Origin: Ottelia alismoides
Taxonomy: Eukaryota > Streptophyta > Magnoliopsida > Alismatales > Hydrocharitaceae
Assembly: GCA_037367405.1 (NCBI GenBank)
Contig: JAZKJV010007246.1
Coordinates: 186,001 to 250,000 of the forward strand
Direction: 5' to 3'
DNA length: 64,000 bases
Below the pieces are notes generated by a model that saw only the letters and a program-made list of their open reading frames with translations, was not told where the DNA came from and made no database searches. Below are positions 44,138 to 55,794 of the stretch, in pieces. The first letter of the stretch is position 1. Each line of letters opens with the position of its first letter. The position numbers were made by a program, and so were the translations under genes.

Positions 44138-47100
44138 TGATGACCAAAAAATCTCACTATCGGGATAAGGTATAAAAAGTCAGAGTCGCTGTGACCTGAA
44201 TAGCAAGATACGGTCAATAAAAAAATGTGAAGATCAGACCACCAATCAAAAAGATAGAAATCAATCAATACAAAAATAGCGGTCCTGGTTATGAGATTAG
44301 CCTGGTGTAGCACCCAAGGTCGGACTCAGGGAGCACAAATTGGCCTTGCGGCTTTCAAAGTAGTCAAGGAGAAAACACACGTATTTTTGGTAATTTTTAA
44401 TTATTTTTATATATTTTTGGATTTTTAATAATATGGGAAAATAAGCAAACCCCACAAATTATTTAAACACTCTAAAATTCTACAAAAATTCAAGCAAAAA
44501 TATTTTTATGTTTTTTAAATTTTTTAATGTTTTTGGTGATATTTTGAGATTTTTATAGAATTTTCTAAAAATCAAATAAGACAAAAACAATGGCAAACTG
44601 TCCAGTCAGACTTCAAAGGGCCATAAAAATATCAAATGGTCCTGTAATAGCCTGGAGATAATTTTTATGAGAAATAGAGACAACAAGGAAAATTAAGAAA
44701 AAGAGTTTATTATTTTTGGAGTTTCTACCATTTTTTAGAATTTTTATAAGTTTTTAAGTGTTTCTAAATTTTTAAGGTTTTTGTGTATCCAAAAATAACC
44801 AAAAATGCAGCGAATATCAAACACACAAAAAACGACAAAATCTGATTTTTTTAGAATTTTTAAAAGAGTTTTTATATTTTTTATGATTTTCTAAACAGGA
44901 AGACACAAAAACTACTATTTTTGAACTTTTTAAAAATAATAAAAAGCCTAAAAAATGTACCAAATTTTTGGTGAAAATTTTACACAGTGGCAGGAGCCAC
45001 GTATCCAATTTTCATGAAATCTGGACTTAATTTGCTATTTTATTTAATTAAAATAGAGGCTCACAACATAGGGACCTACATGTAAAGAAAACAATTTCTG
45101 GGGACCAAACAATAACATGTGCAAAAAACTCAGGGTCCAAACATGCAAAAAGCCCAAACTACACGCGTGGGGCAAGTGAACCAGGCACGGAAGGACTTAA
45201 ATGCAATTCCTATTTTAAAACATTCAAACAATAACACATAGAATCTGCAGGGTATATATTGCAATACTTCCAGGTCCTCACGTGTCGAAGCACATGGTCC
45301 GCACTCACAGAGACTATAATGCAAATAAGCTAAATATAAAGGTCCTCAATGCCATTTATACAAAATAAAAACAACTAGGTAAACTATTTACATGACTAAA
45401 TAAGAAATGCAAAAACAGAAGGGGCCTAAGAGTAAATTACCCATATTATTATCGGAGGGCTGAAAGGCAGCCACGTTGGAGATCGAACGGTTGTGGAACG
45501 AGGGCTTCTCTTCAGCTGATGGATGGTCCAGATCAAGCCTCAGATGATCGAACGATGGACTGCTTCTCCTCAAATAGACGGCCTGGATCAAAACTGGAGC
45601 TCGAGGCTGAATGGACGGCAGAGGAGGGTCCTCCAAGAACTCGATGCCAGCGAACTTAGCCGTCCCAATGCACACGGTAGAGACCTCCTCCTGAGCTGCT
45701 GGAATGTGGAATAGCTTCGTCTCGGCGCTCCGCAGCTACTAGGGTCCTCCGATGACGCCGGGAACCACCGGAGCGGCCTGGCGACGACGGAAGCTCGAAG
45801 CTCATGGGCTCGAACGAGACGACCCTCAGATGGGTCACATTGACCTGCAAAACAACTTAGGAGGCTTCGTGGGTCGAGGGCAAACTGCCTCGACCCGGTT
45901 AGAGGTGGAATGGGTGGCTGGCGAGTCGAGATTGGCGACCTCCGGTAAGGTGACGGCAATGAAGGTCGAGCCTTGGTTTCGAGGCGAACCAAGGTGGGTG
46001 CGTGGGTGCAGAAAGTGGAGAGGGATCTCACGAAGATGACGGTCGGGTCGGATGAGGAAATGGATGATCGGAGCGTGCGAAATCGATGAGAGATGGCGGA
46101 GGAGGGAATCGGGCGTAACGAGAAATTAAGGAAAACTGGGAAGAATTAGATCTACCTGGAGGATGCAATCGACTGGGAACGAGTTGGGCGAGTTCTGGGT
46201 CGTAGCCTCGAAGGGACGTCGATGCTCGAGGCTCGGGCGCACCTCGCGGCGGCGCACGGCGACAGAAGTCGCCGGATCGATAGCTAGAGGCTCTCTCTCC
46301 TCACTTCGACACCTCCCTCGCGCCGCTGTCACTCTGGGGAGTAAGGTGGAGCTCCTGGGATGAAAGGGCACAGCCAAGGATGCATGAAAAGGTGCGGCGG
46401 AGGTGGCTTATGTACTGCTACGGGTCCGAGAAGAAGGAGGTCGGGCGAGTTGGTCGGAGCTCGGATCCCTAGGTAGATGATCGGGCAAGGGTCTCAGATA
46501 TGTCTAATGTAATTAGGACCCTGGGTTTAGGCGAATGGAGGTCGGGTTACATGGGGAAAAATGGGAGAAGTCGGGTCGGTTGCGAGATCCACGGGGGAAG
46601 AGGTCCGCGGGGGAGAGTTGACTGGGGGTCAACATCCCCCGTGGACCGATCAGAGCGCGCCATTCTGCAATTATTTGGAAATTCATTTAAAAATAATAGA
46701 TGACATATTTTCGAAAAAACTTAAAACATGAAAAATGTTTATTTATTTTCAAGTTATTTTTTTGTAATTTTTATTTATTTTTTTGAAATATAAATTATGT
46801 ATTTACAAAATATTATTATTATATACAAGTATATACATGTGTTTATTTTTTTTTTTTATTTTTGATTGTTTATTTTTATACAAATATTCCAATTTTATAT
46901 TTTATTTATTTATAGAATAAAATTTGAAATAAAAGTGTATTTTTATTTTATTTTTATTAGTTATTTACATAAGTGAAATAAGTACTTTTATTTACATGTA
47001 TACATGGTATATATACAAGGTGGGTTTTGATTTTATTTTATTTTCTTTATATTTTATTTTCATTTTTATAATTTTTATTTCATTTATTTACACCATGAAA

Positions 47101-47625
47101 TAAGGGATGTGAAAATATTTTTGTTAGATTTTTATTAAATATTTACAAGGGGGAATAAATAGAGGTGTTATTTCTATTCATATGGTCTATATACAATGGA
47201 GGGGATTTTATTTATTTTTATTTTAATTTTATTTTGTCCATTTTTATTTTAATTTTATATTTACAAATACGTATAAATAAATAAACACCCATTTTTATTT
47301 TCTTAAGAGCAAAATAATTTTATCTATTTATAGGTATATGTACACATGATTGAGTTTCCCTATCTCTCTCTACATGGGGTTTTTGCGGTCAGGCCCATAT
47401 TGAGCCCTCCCTTGGGATCAGGTCGCTCAATATTTATTCTAAATATTTCCCTTTTTTCTTTTATTTCTTTATTCTTTTATTTATGCACAAAAACATGCTA
47501 ATTATACACATTTACACAATGCATGCTTATTGATAATTATTGATATTTACATGAATGTACATGTGTTTTGCATTGGTTTTGTAGCTAAAATAAAAGAATA
47601 AAGAGTAATGAATGGGTATTCATCA
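44138..47625 (-). repeat. G2 5' LTR (3488 bp)
   Basis: Minus-strand TGATGAATACCC...TGGTCATCA, collinear with 19714-23221. The GC-rich block is 45450-46660. TATA-like TACATAAG is at 46408-46415. A small frame (46377-46126) opens about 30 nt after that box. It is also open in the 3' LTR, with a distant similarity in G1 (7232-7029, CRSEER). Confidence 0.95.
46408..46415 (-). promoter_or_regulatory. Probable TATA box of the G2 5' LTR
   Basis: TACATAAG on the minus strand, at the same LTR position as TATATA in G1 (7284-7293). Transcription would then run into the GC-rich block and the primer site. Confidence 0.45.
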
Positions 47626-47630
47626 CTTCC

Positions 47631-49063
47631 TAGACATGGATATCACGTAGACTATTTGATCTTGACCCATAATCGTTGAACGGTCATCGTTGCATCTAGT
47701 AGAGACACATGTCAAGTTATCCACGTCTTAAGTTGGGTATTTTGCACTTTGGCCCCGCTACTTTTTGTAATTAAATATTAAAATTGAAACTTTCCTCGGT
47801 TGTTATGTATGTTTTGTAATATTTGCATAAAACCCCCCGAACTTATCGTATTTGTAAATTGGTTCACGCCAGCTTGCCTCACGTGGCCGCCCACGCGAGG
47901 TGGGCATTTTGCAGGAGGGCCCTCTTTTGTGTATTTTATTTTATACCCTTAATTGTTATTCCCGTTACATTTTTTGTGGAAATTGCAGCAAGGACTCTAG
48001 ACTTTATCTTAATTACATATACATTCATACTAGTTTAGCAGTTTTGTGCATTTCCTCTATTTATTAAATATAGCTATTATTCTCCTAATATCACAAAAAA
48101 TGTAGGTTCCTGATAGCCTCTAATTCCATGTTTGCAATTTTAGAATTTTTATTATTTATTAAAAAACATTTGAGCACACTTTTTCCCTATCTCTAATATA
48201 AAATACCAAAAATATAAACATTTTTGAAAAATTCCAAAAAATATATTGTGTTTACCTTTTTATTTTTACTCTAGAAATTAAAAACCCTAAAAAAAGAAAA
48301 TATGAAAGAATCAAAAGATCCAAAATCGAGAATAAAAGATAAAAATACTAAAAATATTTTTTCTATTCTATAATTTTATTTATATTATTATCTACCTATC
48401 CAAATGAATTTGGAAAATTTTAGACTTGATTTGCTATTTTTAATTTCCATTTCGATTTCTGCTATTTATTTTAATCCCTGATTTGGTATATTTTCAACTT
48501 TAGAAATCCTTTAAATTAGCAAAATTCCTAAAAATTTACAAAACAGAAAAATACTTAAAGCCCAAAAAAAGATTTTATTTCTTGAATTTTTAATATTTTT
48601 AGTATTTATATTTAAAATATCTTACATTGTTTATATAGTCTTATATTCCTGTATTGCTTTTATAAAAGAAGAAGATATCTAAAAATCTAAAAATATAAAA
48701 ATAAAATTTAAAAAATAAAAAATTTAAAAAAAATAAATATAAAACTGAAATAAAATAAAAAGTATATACATAATTAAAAACAAACAAAAATAACAAGTAG
48801 ACAAGAATCCCACAAACACTTTTTATACTCATTTACCCGATCTATCTAGTTTGCTCCTTGAGTTCGACCTCTACACATACTTGCACCTATATACATCTTT
48901 GTTGTAGAGTTGTAATAAATTTTAACTCCACACCTTATTTACATTGTTTGATTATTATTTTGGGTTAATTGTTAATCAATTGAGATTTCTTACGGGTCTC
49001 CAAAGAGATAGTGTCTCCACCTTATGTAAGACATCTTTAGACCTGCTAAAAATCTCAGTTATC
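47631..49063 (+). repeat. G3 5' LTR, final piece
   Basis: Aligns with 60100-61594 of the G3 3' LTR (CATAAAACCCC, ACTTATCGTATTTG, TTGCAGCAAGG, GAGTTCGACCTCTACA, GTAAGACATCTT). It ends ...CTCAGTTATC just before the primer site relic. The short frames inside are not genes. Confidence 0.85.
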
Positions 49064-49066
49064 GAA

Positions 49067-49085
49067 CGACACCATTATCAGGGGA
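49067..49085 (+). other. Decayed tRNA-Asp primer-binding site of G3
   Basis: CGACACCATTATCAGGGGA compared with TGGCGCCGTTGCCGGGGA: after allowing one inserted G, nearly all differences are G-to-A or C-to-T changes. The position, a few bases after the LTR end, matches G1 and G2. Confidence 0.65.
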
Positions 49086-50441
49086 GCAACTGCACATAGA
49101 CTAGATTCATTTGATTGAGTGTTCTTCTTTGTTTATATTTTTACATTAATTATTTTATGCTTTGTTTTATATAATTGTTGAATTTTCTAATCACTTCTCC
49201 TTGTTTGAATTTGTTGCGAGGTACCACTAGATCGAGGGAGGCTTTACTTGGAGTGCATGCGCACCCACGAAATGTTATTTCTCTTTTTGACCTAGTTATC
49301 AGAAAGGACTTGGAACAAAGGACTTAGAAAATTTTGAGGACGGAGCCACTTATTTTTTAGTGCATTTATTTTGTAACTCAAGTGAGAGAGAGGCATTTAA
49401 TTTATAATACTCAGGACACTCTCAGGACACTTCATGCTTCACGAGGTCTAGTGCCCGAGGGATTGTTCCCTTAAGGGTCTCATTGGTTTTTCGTCATTTG
49501 TGTCGCTTTTTCTTTCATTTGTTTTCTAAGTTTTCAATTTTCCTTTATTTTGTGTGTTTGAGCTCTAGTATTAGTATTTGCTTGACGATAGATTAAAGCC
49601 AAACACATAATATATTTGCCTGCACCCTATAGTTCTCATTTGGACTTAGTAAAAATTTGAATTGCTTCTCATTTAGACATGGAATCGAGCATCGAGAGGA
49701 AATCTACACTGCCCTTTGCAGGACTCACTATGGTGAACACCGAAAATCTCCCAAAGATCGGACTTTTGGGTTCCATATTTAAGTGATCAACATTGGTTGT
49801 TCACAATAATATAAATTTCTCATCTAGGGAAATTTCATCGGCTTGCATTTGCATATACATAGGTTTCAATTCTGCTTAGCATCCTTGCATAAAGAGAGCT
49901 GGAGGCAAGTTGAGCATTTCTCTTTAGCATGCATCATTGATTTTGCCTGGCATTGCTTTTCCAAATCTCTCCATTTGATTTGCTCACTTATGTTACTAAA
50001 GGAATTGATACCTCAATAGGATTTGTGCATTTTTATTAAAATTCCAAAAAAGTGATAATAAAAAAAATTGGGACCGTTAAAATTACTTGACCTTAAAATA
50101 GACTAAAAATAAAATCATTGTCTGGAGATGAATAATCCCCTCATTGTATCCATTTTAAATTACTCGTGTACCAACTAAGGACTAGTGCCCAAATTTCATA
50201 AGCCTTCCTAAGTGTTGATCAACTTTTGTATTTTTCACCTAACTCTAAAACAAACAAGATAAAAAGACCAAACTTTCATGGTCTTCATCGATTTAATTAT
50301 GCGAATTGAAGGGTTCATCTTGTGTGCATTTGTTTATGATGCTTGTGTGCATACTCGATCATCTCTGCGCATTTCCACCTTTTTCTCATATGTCTTGATT
50401 TGACTATCATGCTCTCCCGATCATTTTCCTTTTGTTTTGTG
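49086..50441 (+). other. G3 leader region
   Basis: About 1.35 kb of AT-rich sequence with no supported gene. Its placement between primer site and first coding relic makes it the G3 leader. Confidence 0.6.
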
Positions 50442-51175
50442 ATGGCTGACTGGAGCGATTTTTATCCGAACTTTACGGAACCCTTCTGCCCTCCAGCCGG
50501 TCCACCTCCATTTTTTCAAGAGGATTTTGCTCCTGACTTTTGTACATATTCGCATAACCCACTATTTCAAACATTGGATGTTGAGTTTGATTTACCACCA
50601 CCATCACATTCACATTTCAGCAACCCATATTTCCAAGAATACCTTGATCCATAATGTGATTTTTGCCCATACCCACCACCCTCATTCCACTCATCTGATC
50701 TTGAGAGGTTGGAGTCACCTTTCATGATACCCATACTTGATACATTGACCTGGAGCATATGAAATCAAGGATTGGCGACCATACTTGCCTAAATAAGAAC
50801 CGCATTAATGCTTCACAATCTGACGATATGGATTCACTTGAGGATAATCATGAAAACTTGCAAACACTCAAAATACAAAAATGAGAAAAATCCAAAAATC
50901 CAAAAATAAATCGGGAGATACATGGTTGATTCAGACTGTGAGGAGGGAGCCTACATGCCAGTCCTTTTCACTACATACACATTCACATGTTGTCCCACCC
51001 TTGACCTTAAGGATGATACTATATAGACTGCTCTTTGACATCATTGTATAGATGTTGATTCCAATCTCCTCCCTTGTATGGAGGAGGTCAAAAAATTCAA
51101 AAAGTTGTTGACTGAACCCGAAGTGGTGGCTATTATTTATGACATCATTAAAGTCCCACTTCATCAGGTCATAAC
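50442..51175 (+). pseudogene. Unrecognised coding relic of G3, possibly gag
   Basis: One frame starting at an ATG (MADWSDFYPNFTEPFCPPAG) runs to the S1 junction with stops near 50653, 50760, 50790 and 51030. It is rich in Pro, Phe and Tyr at first (PPPFFQEDFAPDF), then acidic (VDSDCEEGAYMPV), then charged (MEEVKKFKKLLTEPEVV). No gag core motif is visible, so the product is unknown. Its place between the leader and the protease suggests it replaced or derives from gag. The frame continuity over 730 bp with few stops is the main support. Confidence 0.4.
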
Positions 51176-52573
51176 TGATGAATCCATGATTCATTAACAT
51201 TATGTCTACATTTTATCTTAAAACCCTTAACAAATACCTGTAAATATTTTACATCTTTTAACAAAACCATACCCATGAATAGAAATACACTTTTACGAAT
51301 TAAAATCATGTAAATAAATAAAAGAATAAATATAAACAAAATAAAAAGAAGGTAGATTGTAGATATGTATATATGTACAATATGACTTATTAAATAAATA
51401 TAGCTGCAAGATATATTTATATCCTAATGCCCGAGACCAAGTCAGCATGGATTGGTCGACAAATAAATAAGTAGGGGGAGATAAGGAAGAAAACAATAAA
51501 AAATAATTAACTATGCACTCTATATATCTTTCACTATTTATTAAATATATATCAAATCTTCATTAATTCTTAATTAAATCATATGAACATAATTTTCACC
51601 AAACTCTTTTCCAAATTATTTTTAAAAATATGTTGAAAAAATATAAAAATAAAAATTATTATCTTGTACATATGTCAAGAACTCTAACTTGTAAACTACC
51701 AAAATCTCAACTTCTGAATATCATAAATTTCTCATACAAACTCCAATTTGACTCTACTCATCTTTAAACTCATAAAATATTATTCTCTAATTAATGAAGG
51801 TGATTTCACTAAAATCGAAGTCGGTTAGCAAAAAGTCAGTTTTGGGACCTAATCAAAACTGGGTTTCTGGGCTATTTATTTTATCTTGAAAATATAACAT
51901 ACATCTTTAATGATTTTATAATTTTTAAGTATTTCCTTGATCTTTAGTTTAACAATAATTTATTTCATAATTTTTGGAGCTTATATATTATTTTAAATAA
52001 ATCAAAAAACTCTAATTTATAGGTAAAATTAACTATAGAACTCATATCCATATTTATTAATTTAATTTAATTAATTTAATTTATTAAAATCCAAAAAATC
52101 CATGCATACCCTATTTTTTATGATTATAATTAATAAAATATGAAAATGGTATATTATTTATTAATTTATTGATTAGAAATAAATTATATATTTACTATAC
52201 TTATTTATTAATTTAATTTTTATATTCCATACATTATTTATTATTTATGAAAACTAATTATGCCATAATTAAGATAAATTAATTATCTACATTTTTATGT
52301 TATACTTATTGAAAATTATGTTATCTACTATTTAATATCTATCTATTAAGGAATTCTTTGATACTGGCCAACGAGGTCCTTACACGTGTCAGCACCTAAG
52401 TCTTCTTCTTCAAAGTACTCAAGACCTTCATTCTCTTCCAATGCTCGACCTTCTTCAATTTATTCCTACCGTCTCCTAACCTCTTCATATGATGCCAACC
52501 ACCTAATCTCTTCTTTTACCTACCTAGATGCACGCCCATCATAGATATCCAACTGATCCTCCTTTGATTCTCC

Positions 52574-52580
52574 TATAAAA
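52574..52580 (+). promoter_or_regulatory. TATA box in S1
   Basis: TATAAAA, about 1.4 kb into the putative LTR, comparable to the TATA position in the G1 and G2 LTRs. Confidence 0.45.
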
Positions 52581-53578
52581 ACCAATCAATCTTTCCCATT
52601 AATATTTAACTCTCCAGAACTTTTCTAACCTCCAGTTCCATTAGCCAATAAGCCACTTTCCTTGCCTTGCTTCGCCTTGATCCGGAGGTGACATCTCCTT
52701 CTTAGGCACCTGCATTGAAGAAGGTCGATCGGAGGAGAAGTTCCAATGCCAACCTTGGCCTTGCATCACCGCAACCGTTGCATGGAGCTCCAAGAAATCC
52801 CTCCCGTCGAGCGAAGACATTCGAGTTTCTACACCCTACGTTCTTAAGTAATATCTTCCATCTTTCTCCCTTTTAATTCTCTATTTGCATGCCATAATTA
52901 GATTGATTAAGCACATAGTTAGATTCGTGTAATCACCCTCCTAGTCGCATCCCCGAATCACATTTCGAATCTCGCTCGATTTCACTCGAAATCTCCTTCC
53001 ATCTATCTCTTATTTTCGATGTTATCACATTTTCTAGAAACATATTTTTATCTGCAAGTTTACTTATATTTTAATCGATTCTTTGGTGAATAGAGCGTGG
53101 AAACGTTCTTGCAGGTCCTTCATAGCTAGAGCATCAATCATTCAAGTGGATCATCATCATCTTCACGGATCGTGTAAAATCTTGCAAGTACATGCCTCTT
53201 ACAACTCCAGTACACCTTCATGCATAGGAACATCATTCATCGACGTCTCGAGGCCCCCACCATCATCCTCAACACCTCGCCCACCTAGGAAAGCTCAAGG
53301 GGTGAAGGGGTCACCCCTCTGGCCCTATAAGAGGCCGAAGTCCTCAACCTTTCATTGGAGATAATCTGGAGAAGTCAATGTTGTAACATGATGTGAAGAA
53401 AGAGGGAAGAACTCCATGAACACCAGGTGCTACAGGCTGCTGACACGTGTCCTCCACGAACGATCCAGATTCATCCATGCATGTAATCTTAGTCATAGAT
53501 TCTTAAATGGTGGAACATTTGCATACCTTACCCAATAGCTTCCAAGAATTCAACTATTGCTCCAAAAGTTTCCAGTAC

Positions 53579-53614
53579 TTGCGTTTAGGTCCCTGTGTAG
53601 GGACCTAAACGCAA
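53579..53614. repeat. Perfect 16-bp inverted repeat with 4-nt loop
   Basis: TTGCGTTTAGGTCCCT and AGGGACCTAAACGCAA separated by GTGT. The arm is the AGGGAC-TAAACGCAAA word that recurs singly in the G1 and G2 LTRs; here it is present in both orientations. Confidence 0.85.
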
Positions 53615-54132
53615 ACACTTTATTTTTCTTTCAAACCAGTCCCTGGACAAGGACTCTATTATAACAACTTCTTTTATTTTTCTTGCACTTCTAATCTTTA
53701 ACTGTTGGGTAATTTAGGATCTCAATTTGACTTTGTTTTTCATTGAATTTTCTAAGGTAGTTACACAACTACCCTATTGAAGTTTCTTTATAGTTCTCAC
53801 AGATTTTTGCTGTGTATTTTTCTCGCTTTGATTTTTACACAGTTGTGCTAGTTTGAAGTATTTTGTTTCCATTTTCAAAAATAAATAAAAACCATGAATT
53901 TTCTTCTTATCAAAAGCCATAGTATTTCTATTCTGCATCCTTCAGTTCGACTCAGGGAAACATACCTGGATAAATAATTAGTTTAAGGATAAGATATGAG
54001 AGAAAAGTTTTTTTATTCACTTCAGTTTCTCTCTCTCTCTCCTATTTTATCTAAATTTTTTTGATTAATTGAATTTTGTTTAGCAGTTCCTACAACCGAC
54101 ACTTCCTAACCGCGGGAAAAATTAAGTTATCA

Positions 54133-55240
54133 ACAATCCATTTATTTGCTCCACTGCCAAATAAGAGAAAGAGGAGGAGCAGATCTGGGCGTCATAATTT
54201 GACCATGGCCTCTGCCAATGCCATCACCCACTACCTTTCTTCTAGGAACGGGAACATTGCTACTCCATTCATTAGTTGTACTATCTCAAACTACACATGT
54301 GATCACACTCTCCTTGACGGTGATGCTTCGATTAGCATAATACCTTTCTCGTCGGTAAAATCTTTTCGCATGGGGCCTTTCAAGAGAACCAGGATGATCA
54401 TTCAGTTTTCTGATGGATCAATAAAGAGGCATAATGGTATTCTAGAAAACATTATCATTTGGATTCAAGGCATGAGCTACACTATTGATTTTGTTATATT
54501 GCCCATGAGGACCTCCATCCCTGGGGGGCATTCTCCAATCATCCTGGGATGACCCAATCTCTCCTCCGCGAGTGTCGTTATTTATTACGGATTAGGAGAG
54601 ATTCGCTGCCATCTTGAGGACGTGAGCAATGTGATCATCATTGCATGTACTGCTGACCAGAGACTTGCATCTGATGTGACTTCACCTATCCTAACCGACC
54701 CTTAGGATGACGACCTTGATGAGACTAGCAGAGATTTTTGCTACATGATGGATTCTACTGAGACCTGAGAATTTCTCTCCAAGGAGGAAGACTAGGAAAT
54801 CATAGACCTTGGAGGTCCCTCTTCTGATACTTGGTGATGCATTGATGACATCCACGGAATCTACACGATTGACACCTTTAAGTGTAGGGTAAACTTAGAT
54901 GAAACTGATAAAGGAAAATTTGATCTTATTGACTTTATCAAGGAATTCAGGCATTTTGATGAGACTGATGATTTGGTTGAGACTTTAGAGGATGAACATG
55001 ACTTGACTACTTCCACTGATGAGTTCGTTCCTTTTTGTTTTGACCTAGCTGAGACTACCCATGCCGGACACGAATACACTACTTTCACTGACCGATTCGA
55101 GCATGCAAACTCTGACATGTTGAGGATACATTCATGGTTGATCCTGATCATGTTGTGTCTAATGATGACCCTCATATCGACCTTCACCATTTCTGGTCCA
55201 TTCCTTAACGTTCCTACAAGAAGGTTCGTTTTCGTCCTTC
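54133..55240 (+). pseudogene. G3 aspartic protease and acidic linker (broken)
   Basis: One frame reads a basic stretch (PNKRKRRSRSGRHN), then TPFISCTISNYTCDHTLLDGDASISIIPF, the protease active-site region with LLDGDAS in place of LLDSGAS, then WIQGMSYTIDFVILPM and SPIILG followed by TGA where CGA (Arg of GRP) is expected. The frame continues with stops (near 54552, 54702, 54768, 54795 and 54837) into an acidic linker (LDETDKGKFDLIDFIKEF, FDETDDLVETLEDEHDLTT) like that of G2. Reading then shifts near 55120 and fades. No RT follows, so this is the last pol-like segment of G3. Confidence 0.75.
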
Positions 55241-55335
55241 TTGATCTTTGTACAACCATACTCTTGTATATTCTCTTTAGTTTTCCTCCATCCCTCTCCT
55301 ATTTGCTCCTCCCTCCCTTTCTCGTGTGTTTCCTT

Positions 55336-55794
55336 ACTTAGGATGTACTTTGTCCTAGGGATAGGGGGTGGACAAGCCGAGTGTGCTTTCTTCATTTGGT
55401 TTCATCACTCTTGTTGTTGTCTATACTTAGCAATCTTTTACCCAAAGTATTGGGGGGGGGGGGGTAATGCATACATTCTCTTCGATCTTTTCTTCTCTCC
55501 TCATCTATCTTTTCTTCTTTTCTTCCTTTCCTTTTCATTTTTCATTTTCTACCAAAAAGGTATCGCCTCTTTTTGTCATTCTTCTATACATAGGATGAAC
55601 CTTGTCCACCCCGAGTTCTATCATTCTTTGATCGTCTCTACGGTCTCCTCTTCTTATCTACACTTAAGGATATATGACCCTAAGTATAGGGGGAGACAGT
55701 CTGAGTACGATCTGTTCATTCCCATCCTTGACCCTCCATGATTTGTGTATAATCAACTATACTTAAGATTATTTGAACCTAAGTATAGGAGGGA
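55336..55794 (+). repeat. Array of palindromes containing polypurine-tract copies (G3)
   Basis: Units near 55336, 55421, 55583, 55657 and 55757 hold CTATACTTA-type arms followed by TAAGTATAG-type arms running into G tracts (for example 55757-55765 with 55780-55788). The unit at 55421 ends in a run of 13 G (55452-55464). This is the same design as the G2 array at 24837-25178, read on the element's sense strand. Confidence 0.8.

Larger units (their letters stand above)
19714..47625 (-). mobile_element. Complete Athila-type gypsy element G2 carrying a nested copia element
   Basis: The element is flanked by the 5-bp direct repeat CTTCC (19709-19713 and 47626-47630). Minus-strand order: 5' LTR 47625-44138, tRNA-Asp primer site, leader, gag, protease, RT, RNase H, integrase, long 3' UTR, polypurine tract, 3' LTR 23221-19714. 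The span is 27.9 kb, or about 17.2 kb once C2 is removed, which is large for Athila because of the 3.5 kb LTRs and a 2 kb 3' UTR. LTR divergence is near 6-8% by eye. The Athila call rests on the RT sequence ([36 protein letters not shown]) and the primer site. Confidence 0.95.
51176..54132 (+). mobile_element. Probable solo LTR S1 inside G3 (about 2.96 kb)
   Basis: Starts TGATGAATCCATGATTCATTAAC, close to the G2 LTR start TGATGAATACCCATTCAAC, and ends AAGTTATCA. Layout follows the other Athila-like LTRs: AT-rich first part, TATA box (52574-52580), GC-richer part (52370-53470), an AGGGACCTAAACGCAAA word, AT-rich tail, and a GTTCGACTCAGGG...ACCTGG motif about 190 bp before the end (G2 and G3 LTRs have comparable motifs about 180-200 bp before theirs). 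Flanks ATAAC and ACAAT differ by two transitions and could be a decayed target duplication. No primer site or polypurine tract adjoins it. The boundaries are tentative. Confidence 0.55.

Noticed and set aside
53083..53364. 93-codon plus-strand frame and a splice-like context suggesting a host gene
   Set aside because: It falls in the GC-richer middle of the probable solo LTR S1, has no recognisable domain and no continuation.
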